Shown piece after piece: positions 13,882 to 20,244 of a DNA stretch of 31,706 bases. Under the pieces are notes generated by a model. That model searched no databases. It worked only from the letters and a program-made list of their open reading frames with translations, and was not told the DNA's origin. The stretch is from DASXUC01 sp036004445 (lineage in GTDB: Bacteria > Sysuimicrobiota > Sysuimicrobiia > Sysuimicrobiales > Kaftiobacteriaceae), in contig DASYRL010000025.1 of assembly GCA_036004445.1 (NCBI GenBank), positions 1 to 31,706 on the forward strand, given 5' to 3'. Position 1 is the stretch's first letter, and each line of letters begins with the position of its first letter. The translations under genes and the position numbers were made by a program.

Positions 13882-15657
13882 ATGCCCGCTGACCAGCCGT
13901 TTTGCCCGAACTGCGGCACGCGCAACGAACCCGACGCGGTTTTTTGCGAGAACTGCGGCCAGCGCCTGAATGGCGCCCCGGCCGCGCCGCCGCGAGCCGC
14001 TCCGGTGACCCCCGCGCCGCGGCGCCGACGATTCCCGGTGTGGCTGCTGGTCCTCATCGTGCTGGTGGCCGCGGGGGCTCTGGGCGCGACCGTGTGGGCC
14101 GAGCCGCTCCGCGCGCTGCTCCACCGTCTCGAGGAACGGCTCAACGAGCGCAGCGCGCAACAGCCTCCGGCGCCGGCCCCGCCGCCGGCACCCGTTCCAG
14201 CGCCAGCCCCGCCAGGACCGGCGCCAGCACCAGCTCCCGCGCCGGCGCCGACTCCCGTACCACCCGTACCCGCTCCGGCCCCTGCACCGGCGCCGACTCC
14301 GGTACCAGCTGCACCTGTTCCCGCACCGGCGCCTTCACCAATACCGCCGGTCACACCACCCGCACCGAAGCCGGCACCGCCACCGCCCAAGCCGGCGGCT
14401 ACACCGCCCGTGGTACCCACAACCGTCTCGGAATTCTCGATCGCATCCGTGCGGACGCACGACGCGGGCGCACGGTTGCGGATCACGCTGCGGGGATCGT
14501 TCGTGCTCACCGCGGCCGACCAGCGGCCGCTGCAAGCGCGCATCGCGGGCGCATGGCGCAGACCCGGCGGAGGACTGCAGGTCGGTCCGGCGACGGTCCG
14601 TCAGGTGCGGCGCGGTCGGATCTCTATTGAGGCGGCCATCGTTGTCCCCCGGCCGGCGCGGGCCGAAACCATCCAGGTCTACCTCCTGGCACGAGTTGAT
14701 GGAAAGGAATTCAGGAGTTCGTCCGGCGCGGTTGCCGTCGCGGCGGCGCCGCCGGCCGCGGCGCCACCCCCCCCAGCGCCCCCACCGCCGGCCGCTCCCC
14801 CTCCGGTGGTCGTGACCCGGCCGCCGGCACCGACGCCGCCGCCGCAGGTTGCGCAGCCACCGCCTCCGTCGGCCCCAATGCCGCCGCCCGCCGGGCCGGC
14901 GCCTGTTCCAACTAAGGCAGCGGCACGGTTGAAGCTGACAGCGACCAGTTCCGCGCAGGTCGAACCCGGCGGAACGGTCCGCTTCAGCCTGGCGTTTGAG
15001 CTGCTGCTCTCCGAGCGCACCACGGCGGAGAACACCATTGCGTGGCGAGGCCCGGACGGCACGCTGCGGTTTGGAGACTACACGCGTATCACGGCCACGC
15101 CGGGCAGCAACGTCTTCCAGGGCCTGTCATTTCGGGTCGGCAATGCGGCCCCGGGGGCGACCTTTTCCGTGTACGGGGTCGTGCGGATCAACGGGGTCGT
15201 CTATCGCACCCAGGTCCCGGTGATTGTCACCGTGTCGTCGCCCGCCGCCGCACCCGCGCCGTCCCCTCCGGGCACCGTGATGCCTCCGCCGCCCCCGGTG
15301 GCGACGCCGCCTGCTCCACCTGTTCCACCGGCGGTCGCCGCATTAGACCGTCTGCAGTGGCATGCGACGACATCCACCACGGTGCCCTCGGGCGGGACGG
15401 TCACCTTTGCGCTGTCATTTGTCCTGTTGAACGTCGATCAGGCAGACCTCGAGATCGCGGTGGCGTGGCGGGTGGCCGGAGGAGAGTGGACGGTCGGGAA
15501 GTTCGCGCCGTTTCGAGCCGTGCGGGGAGTGAACACCGTCTCGGCGACGTTCACGGTGGGCAATGCCCGTCCGGGGACGGAGTTTCGGGTCCGAGCCGCC
15601 ATTCGGCTGGGCGGCACGACCACCAATACGCCCGCCGCCAGCGTCACGGTGCGCTGA
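13882..15657 (+). CDS. zinc ribbon - TM - Pro/Ala linkers - three beta-domain repeats
   Basis: This 591-residue protein spans the membrane once. A cytoplasmic zinc ribbon (C8, C11, C22, C25) is followed by a basic segment and one helix (51-73), a short coil (LLHRLEERLNER), and a Pro/Ala-rich stalk (93-182). Three beta-rich domains, at about 183-286, 349-452 and 489-590, are separated by further Pro-rich linkers (288-347, 454-485). Domains 2 and 3 are clearly repeats: GGTVRFSLAFELLL / GGTVTFALSFVLLN, VAWR near the middle, and FRVGNAAPGATFSVY / FTVGNARPGTEFRVR. Domain 1 is more divergent. They look like Ig-like or fibronectin-like sandwiches but I cannot name the family. It closes the cluster and is followed by a hairpin. 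Likely the outward-facing binding or structural arm. Confidence 0.82.
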   Translation: MPADQPFCPNCGTRNEPDAVFCENCGQRLNGAPAAPPRAAPVTPAPRRRRFPVWLLVLIVLVAAGALGATVWAEPLRALLHRLEERLNERSAQQPPAPAPPPAPVPAPAPPGPAPAPAPAPAPTPVPPVPAPAPAPAPTPVPAAPVPAPAPSPIPPVTPPAPKPAPPPPKPAATPPVVPTTVSEFSIASVRTHDAGARLRITLRGSFVLTAADQRPLQARIAGAWRRPGGGLQVGPATVRQVRRGRISIEAAIVVPRPARAETIQVYLLARVDGKEFRSSSGAVAVAAAPPAAAPPPPAPPPPAAPPPVVVTRPPAPTPPPQVAQPPPPSAPMPPPAGPAPVPTKAAARLKLTATSSAQVEPGGTVRFSLAFELLLSERTTAENTIAWRGPDGTLRFGDYTRITATPGSNVFQGLSFRVGNAAPGATFSVYGVVRINGVVYRTQVPVIVTVSSPAAAPAPSPPGTVMPPPPPVATPPAPPVPPAVAALDRLQWHATTSTTVPSGGTVTFALSFVLLNVDQADLEIAVAWRVAGGEWTVGKFAPFRAVRGVNTVSATFTVGNARPGTEFRVRAAIRLGGTTTNTPAASVTVR

Positions 15658-15688
15658 CCCTGTACCATTCGCTGCCTCAGGTACAGGG
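15658..15688. terminator. hairpin between convergent genes
   Basis: CCCTGTACC (15658-15666) pairs perfectly with GGTACAGGG (15680-15688) across a 13-base loop, starting immediately after the stop codon of the last zinc-ribbon gene. The convergent DUF3096 gene ends 9 bases further on, so the structure could stop transcription from both sides. There is no T tract. Confidence 0.5.
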
Positions 15689-15696
15689 CGAGCTGC

Positions 15697-15837
15697 CTAG
15701 CGCCCGAAGAGCCCGACCAGTCCGACGATAATCAAATAGAACGCGACGATGTAGTTTAGCAACCGCGGCATGATCAGGATGAGGATGCCCGCGATCAGCG
15801 CGATCAGCGGCGACAGTGTCGCGATCGAGATCGTCAT
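15697..15837 (-). CDS. DUF3096 small membrane protein
   Basis: This 46-residue protein is almost entirely hydrophobic, with two short membrane segments around MPRLLNYIVAFYLIIVGLVG, which is the hallmark of DUF3096 proteins. Its function is unknown. The ATG at 15837 overlaps the stop of the CsbD-like gene (ATGA), so it is the second gene of a two-gene unit and likely translated by coupling. Pairing with CsbD suggests a stress-related role; this is inference. Confidence 0.8.
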   Translation of the reverse strand: MTISIATLSPLIALIAGILILIMPRLLNYIVAFYLIIVGLVGLFGR

Positions 15838-16040
15838 GTGGTCTTCGTCTCCTTGAGCAGCTCATCGAGCTGACGGTCGATCGCCTCCCGCGTCTGCCCG
15901 TACTTCTCCTGGACCTTTCCGATGAGCATGTCGTAATTGCCCTGGATCTGGTCGAGCTCGTTGTCGGTCAACTGCCCCCACTTGTTCTTCACCGCTCCCC
16001 GAAGCTGCAGCCACTTGCCCTCGAACTCGTCCTTGTTCAC
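15834..16040 (-). CDS. CsbD-family stress protein
   Basis: CsbD-like proteins are small, hydrophilic, helical proteins induced by general stress in many bacteria; their molecular role is not known. The 68-residue product shows the family pattern FEGKWLQLRGAVKNKWGQLT, then LDQIQGNYDMLIGKVQEKYG. GTG at 16040 is chosen because GGAGGT lies 5 bases upstream; longer frames upstream lack one. It is the first gene of the minus-strand pair with DUF3096 and stands between the zinc-ribbon cluster and the LigD genes. Confidence 0.88.
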   Translation of the reverse strand: MNKDEFEGKWLQLRGAVKNKWGQLTDNELDQIQGNYDMLIGKVQEKYGQTREAIDRQLDELLKETKTT

Positions 16041-16135
16041 CCCGCACCTCCACTCCGTCTTGCGTCGCACCGTCGATTTCCCCCCGGCCGGAAACGTCCA
16101 AACTCCGGCTGGCCCAAGGGAAAAGTACCTTCGGG

Positions 16136-16648
16136 ATGCCGAACACCTCACTTGCGGAGTACCGCCGCAAACGGAATTTCCGCCGGACGCGGGAGCCGCG
16201 GGGGCGTGCGGGCCGGCGGACGGCAACTCGGCCGAGGTTCGTGATCCAGAACCACGCCGCGCGGACGCTGCACTACGACCTCCGGCTGGAGATCGGGGGC
16301 GTGTTGAAATCGTGGGCGGTGCCCAAGGAACCGTCGCGAGACCCGCGCGTGAAGCGGTTGGCCGTTCCCACCGAAGATCATCCGCTGGAGTATGCGCGGT
16401 TCGAGGGGGTCATTCCGAAGGGTGAGTACGGGGCGGGCCGGATCCGGATCTGGGATCGCGGTACCTACCGGAACCTCACCGAGCGCGACGGGAAGGCCGT
16501 GCCCGCCGCCGCCGCCTACGCCCGCGGGCACCTCAAGGTCTGGCTGAGCGGCAGGAAACTCCGCGGCGGATTCGCGCTCACCCGGATGGGGAAAGGGAAA
16601 AAGGCGCGCTGGCTGCTGGTGAAGATGGACGACGAGTATGCCCGCTGA
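16136..16648 (+). CDS. LigD-type 3'-phosphoesterase (PE domain protein)
   Basis: This stand-alone protein corresponds to the phosphoesterase domain of LigD, which trims 3' ribonucleotides and removes 3' phosphates at break ends before ligation. In its 170 residues the metal and catalytic positions are all seen: FVIQNHAARTLHYDLRLE with H40, H46 and D48, and then H82 in EDHPLEYARFEGVIPKGEYG. The basic N-terminus (residues 9-33) is typical. The ribosome-binding site is weak. It overlaps the ligase gene by 11 bases in a different frame. It belongs with Ku at 5930-6727. Confidence 0.92.
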   Translation: MPNTSLAEYRRKRNFRRTREPRGRAGRRTATRPRFVIQNHAARTLHYDLRLEIGGVLKSWAVPKEPSRDPRVKRLAVPTEDHPLEYARFEGVIPKGEYGAGRIRIWDRGTYRNLTERDGKAVPAAAAYARGHLKVWLSGRKLRGGFALTRMGKGKKARWLLVKMDDEYAR

Positions 16649-17645
16649 CTGGGTGAGGGCGCTGCCGGATGACGAGCGCCGGCGGCTGCGCAAACGCTCC
16701 CAACCGCCGTGGATGCAGCCGATGCTGGCGACGCTGACGGACGAGCGGTTCTCCCGCAGGGGCTGGATCTTCGAGCCAAAGCTGGACGGGGAACGAGCGC
16801 TCGCGTTCCGCGCGGGGACACGGGTGCGAATGCTGTCGCGCAACAAACAGTCACTGTCCGGCAGCTATCCTGAACTCGCCGAGGCGCTGGCGGCCCAGCG
16901 CCTCGATGATTTTGTGGTGGACGGGGAGGTCGTGGCGTTCGCGGATGGGATCCCGAGCTTCTCGCGGCTGCAGCAGCGGATGGGGATCCGTGATCCCGAG
17001 CGCGCAAAGGCGACCGGCGTTGCGGTCACCTACTACATCTTCGATCTACTGTACCTCGAGGGCTACGACGTGACCCGCCTCAGTCTGCGGCAGCGGAAAG
17101 GCCTGCTCCGCAAGGCCCTGACCTTCCGGCGGCCGCTGCGCTGGACCACGTACCGCAATACCGAGGGCGAAGCGGCCTATCGCGACGCCTGTCGGCGCGG
17201 GTTGGAAGGGGTGATCGCCAAGCGCGCCGACGCGCCGTACGCCCACCGCCGGTCGACGGACTGGCTGAAGTTCAAGTGCTCCAATGAGCAGGAGTTCGTG
17301 ATCGGAGGGTTTACCGATCCCGCGGGATCCCGCGTCGGCTTCGGCGCCCTGCTGGTCGGCTACCACGAATGGGGGAAACTGCGGTACGCGGGAAAGGTCG
17401 GTACCGGCTACGACGAGCGAATGCTGCGCGATCTGCGGAAACGACTGGATGCATTGGAGCGCGATGAATCCCCCTTCACCAACGCCGACCGGCGCCGGCG
17501 CGGCGTGCACTGGGTCACCCCGACGCTGGTGGCCCAGATCGGCTTTTCCGAGTGGACGGGGGAGGGACGGCTGCGGCACCCGCGTTTTCTGGGGCTGCGC
17601 CGGGACAAGTCGCCGCGCGAGGTCGTCCGGGAGCGCCCACGATGA
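16638..17645 (+). CDS. ATP-dependent DNA ligase, LigD ligase-domain type
   Basis: This 335-residue enzyme seals nicks and joins broken ends using ATP. Nucleotidyltransferase motifs are complete: motif I EPKLDGERALA with K48 as the adenylated lysine, DGEVVAF around residue 95, motif III YYIFDLLYLEGYDV, motif IV GLEGVIAKR and motif V DWLKFKC. These are followed by an OB-fold domain (EFVIGGFTDPAGSRVGFGAL, LRYAGKVGTGY). It corresponds to the central ligase domain of a fused LigD but is encoded separately. It overlaps the upstream PE gene by 11 bases and the polymerase gene by 4 (ATGA), giving a PE-LIG-POL unit. Confidence 0.95.
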   Translation: MPADWVRALPDDERRRLRKRSQPPWMQPMLATLTDERFSRRGWIFEPKLDGERALAFRAGTRVRMLSRNKQSLSGSYPELAEALAAQRLDDFVVDGEVVAFADGIPSFSRLQQRMGIRDPERAKATGVAVTYYIFDLLYLEGYDVTRLSLRQRKGLLRKALTFRRPLRWTTYRNTEGEAAYRDACRRGLEGVIAKRADAPYAHRRSTDWLKFKCSNEQEFVIGGFTDPAGSRVGFGALLVGYHEWGKLRYAGKVGTGYDERMLRDLRKRLDALERDESPFTNADRRRRGVHWVTPTLVAQIGFSEWTGEGRLRHPRFLGLRRDKSPREVVRERPR

Positions 17646-18604
17646 GCCCCTCGACTCCGGCCGCGGCAGGCCGGAAGAAGACGAGCGTCAGCGTCGGCGG
17701 GCACACAATCGAGCTGTCCCACACCCACAAAGTGTTGTTTCCCGGTGAGGGGATCACGAAAGGGGACCTCATCGAGTACTACCGGCGGGTCGCCAAACAC
17801 ATGCTGCCATACGTGGAAGGCCGGCCCGTGATGATGCAGCGCTACCCAGACGGCATTGGCGGCGAGAGTTTCTATCAAAAGGACGTCCCGGACTACTTTC
17901 CACGCTGGGTGAAAACCGCACGGGTCAAGAAAGTGGGAGGGTCGATCAGGCAGGTCATCATCAGCGACGCGGCCACGCTCGTCTACCTGGCCAATCAGGC
18001 CTGCATCACACCGCACGTCTGGCTCAGCCGTGCCGGGAACGTCCACCGTCCGGACGTGATGATCTTCGATCTCGACCCATCGGGTACCAACTTCAGCGAT
18101 GTCCGGTCGGCGGCCCGTCTGCTGCGCGAGATTCTCGATAACCTGGGCCTGGCGGTGTTCGCCAAGACCACCGGATCCCGGGGGTTGCACGTCGTGGTGC
18201 CGCTCGATGGGAACGCGGACTTCGATGCGGTGCGCGAGTTTGCGCGCGATGTCGCCCGCGTGGCGGTGTCGCGCGACCCCACGCGTCTGACCATGGAGGT
18301 CCGCAAGGCCAAGCGGGGAAAGCGCGTGTTCATCGATACCCTGCGCAACGCCTACGCCGCCACCGCCGTCGCCCCGTTCGCCGTCCGCGCCCGGGCGGGG
18401 GCCCCCATCGCGACGCCGGTCTCCTGGGAGGAAGTCAGCGGCCGGTCGCTGACGCCACAGCGCTACACCCTCGTGAACATCCTCACCCGGCTGCGCCGGC
18501 GGCGCGATCCCTGGGCGGGATTCTGGCGGCGGGCGCGAGGACTCAGCCGTCCCCGCAAGAAACTTGATTCGATGCTCCGGTCAGCGGAATCTGAAGCACA
18601 GTGA
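17642..18604 (+). CDS. LigD-type polymerase/primase (POL domain protein)
   Basis: This is an archaeo-eukaryotic primase-fold polymerase that fills gaps at broken ends, preferring ribonucleotides. The 320 residues contain HKVLFPGEGITKGDLIEYY (29-47), MMQRYPDGI, the catalytic FDLDPS with D143 and D145, and the GSRGLHVVVPL motif (178-188). The ATG at 17642 is chosen because it overlaps the ligase stop (ATGA) and fits the family N-terminus; a longer frame upstream is a shadow of the ligase gene. Its own stop overlaps the following amidase start (GTGA). Confidence 0.94.
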   Translation: MSPSTPAAAGRKKTSVSVGGHTIELSHTHKVLFPGEGITKGDLIEYYRRVAKHMLPYVEGRPVMMQRYPDGIGGESFYQKDVPDYFPRWVKTARVKKVGGSIRQVIISDAATLVYLANQACITPHVWLSRAGNVHRPDVMIFDLDPSGTNFSDVRSAARLLREILDNLGLAVFAKTTGSRGLHVVVPLDGNADFDAVREFARDVARVAVSRDPTRLTMEVRKAKRGKRVFIDTLRNAYAATAVAPFAVRARAGAPIATPVSWEEVSGRSLTPQRYTLVNILTRLRRRRDPWAGFWRRARGLSRPRKKLDSMLRSAESEAQ

Positions 18605-20007
18605 CTGATCTGCACTTTGCCGGCGTCGTAGAGCTACGCCGGCTGCTGCGCACCGGCAAAATCTCGTCGGTCGAGCTCACCCGACTGGCGCTCGACCACC
18701 TGGCGGATCTGGGGCCGCGCTACAACGCGCTGGCTGAGCTTACCGCCGACTTGGCACTGGCCCAAGCCCGCCGCGCCGACCTGCGGCTCCGGCGCGGCAA
18801 GCCGGTCTCCCCGCTCACCGGCATTCCCTACGGCGCCAAAGACCTGCTCGCGACCAAGGGCATTCCCACGCGCTGGGGTGCCCCGCCGTTTCGAGAGCAG
18901 GTCTTCGACTACGACGCCACGGTCATTAGACGTCTCGCGAAAGCCGGCGCGGTGCTGGTCGGGAAACTCGCCATGGTTGAACTGGCCGGCGGGGGAGGGT
19001 ACCATTACGCGTCTGCCTCGCTGCACGGACCGGGGCTCAATCCCTGGAACCTCAACCACTGGTCGGGCGGGTCGTCGTCGGGGTCCGGCAGCGCGGTGGC
19101 CGCCGGGCTGATCCCGTTCGCGCTGGGCTCGGAGACCTGGGGCAGCATCATGACGCCGGCGAGCTTCTGCGGCCTGAGCGGGCTGCGCCCGACGGCGGGG
19201 CTCGTGAGCCGGGCCGGGGCGATGGAGCTGTCCTGGAGCATGGATAAGATCGGTCCGATGGCGAGGAGCGCGGAGGACTGCGGCTGGATCCTCCAGGCCA
19301 TTGCCGGGTACGATCCCGCGGACGCCTCCACCGTTCGCCGCGAGTTCGTGTTTCATCCCAGGATTCAGCACCGCCGGCTTCGAGTGGGGGTGCTGTCGCT
19401 CGATTACGAGGAGGCGCCCGGAGATGCCGCAACCCAGCGTGCCTTCAGTGAGGCCCTGCGCGTGCTGCGCGCGGCCGGGATGACGATCGCCTCCGCCCGG
19501 TGGCCTGATTATCCGATGGGCGACATCGCCCGCACGATCCTGGGCGGCGAGACCGCCGCGGCGCACGAGGATTTCATCAAAAGCGACCGCCTTGACGAGC
19601 TCGTCGACGCCGGACAGAAAAAGGGCCTCCGGGGCTACCTCGCGTTGTCCGCGGCTGAACTCGGACGCGCCTCGGTCCAGCGCGCCCGCGCCGCCCAGGC
19701 GGTGGTGGCGATGTTCGAGCGTTTCGACGCGGTCGTGGCTCCGACGCTGATCGGCGAAGCGGTCAGCATTGACACCGACCTCAGCTCCCGTGCGGGCGGA
19801 CGGCAGCGAGTGTCCCGCAGCCGGGGCACCAGCGTGTTAGGCGCCATCGCCGGCGTGCCGAGTCTCTCGGTGCCGATGGGGTTCGGGCCCAGCGGCCTGC
19901 CGTTGGGTCTGTCGATCACGGGGAACCTGTTTGAGGAAAACACGATCCTGCAGATCGGGATGACCTACCAGCGGGAAACCGACTGGCACCGCCGCCGGCC
20001 CCCCTGA
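18601..20007 (+). CDS. amidase signature family enzyme
   Basis: This 468-residue hydrolase belongs to the amidase-signature family, which cleaves amide bonds of varied small molecules and includes GatA. The Ser-cisSer-Lys triad is present: K80 in GIPYGAKDLL, S158 in the GGSSSGSGSAVAAG loop, and S182 in GSETWGSIMTPASFCG. The usual Asp of the D(T/I)GGS motif is replaced by Glu, with Trp in place of a Gly. No GatB or GatC lies nearby, so it is more likely a catabolic amidase than GatA. GTG at 18601 overlaps the POL stop by 4 bases, which ties it to the end-joining operon although no repair role is known. Confidence 0.9.
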   Translation: MTDLHFAGVVELRRLLRTGKISSVELTRLALDHLADLGPRYNALAELTADLALAQARRADLRLRRGKPVSPLTGIPYGAKDLLATKGIPTRWGAPPFREQVFDYDATVIRRLAKAGAVLVGKLAMVELAGGGGYHYASASLHGPGLNPWNLNHWSGGSSSGSGSAVAAGLIPFALGSETWGSIMTPASFCGLSGLRPTAGLVSRAGAMELSWSMDKIGPMARSAEDCGWILQAIAGYDPADASTVRREFVFHPRIQHRRLRVGVLSLDYEEAPGDAATQRAFSEALRVLRAAGMTIASARWPDYPMGDIARTILGGETAAAHEDFIKSDRLDELVDAGQKKGLRGYLALSAAELGRASVQRARAAQAVVAMFERFDAVVAPTLIGEAVSIDTDLSSRAGGRQRVSRSRGTSVLGAIAGVPSLSVPMGFGPSGLPLGLSITGNLFEENTILQIGMTYQRETDWHRRRPP

Positions 20008-20025
20008 AATGGGAAAAGTCTCTGC

Positions 20026-20244
20026 ATGAGAGCCATTGCCGCCGTAGGAGTCGTCCTCATTGCATTGGGACTGATCGCGCTGTTCTTGGGCGGCATCCCC
20101 TATACCGCAAAACAGACGGAAGTGCAGGTCGGTCCCATCGAGATCACCGCCCAGGAGAAGCGCACGTTGGTCTCGCCGCTGGCCGGGGGCGTCGCGGTGG
20201 CCGGAGGCGTGGTCCTGCTCATTCTCGGATTGCGCCGGCGCTAG
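20026..20244 (+). CDS. small two-helix membrane protein
   Basis: A 72-residue protein with two hydrophobic segments (about 4-24 and 50-68). They flank a conserved-looking polar loop, GIPYTAKQTEVQVGPIEITAQEK, that contains the VGPIE pattern seen in many small bacterial membrane proteins of unknown function. It starts 18 bases after the amidase stop; the only possible ribosome-binding site is GGGAAAAG, rather far upstream. Its stop codon shares bases with the stop of the convergent HD-GYP gene (CTAG). Confidence 0.75.
   Translation: MRAIAAVGVVLIALGLIALFLGGIPYTAKQTEVQVGPIEITAQEKRTLVSPLAGGVAVAGGVVLLILGLRRR

Noticed and set aside
14163..14424. CRISPR-like or tandem repeat array
   Set aside because: It is the in-frame Pro/Ala linker of a membrane protein; repeat units are irregular and there are no spacers.
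13183..14543. Minus-strand frames rich in Gly/Ala over the Pro-rich gene
   Set aside because: Shadows of Pro/Ala codons; no starts with ribosome-binding sites.
6775..15657. Anti-phage defence island
   Set aside because: No nuclease, NTPase, helicase, methylase or toxin motif is visible in any of the eight proteins; an envelope role fits better.
16136..18604. Fused LigD broken by sequencing errors
   Set aside because: Each frame has a plausible start, a complete domain and proper overlap; the polymerase begins at the expected domain boundary.
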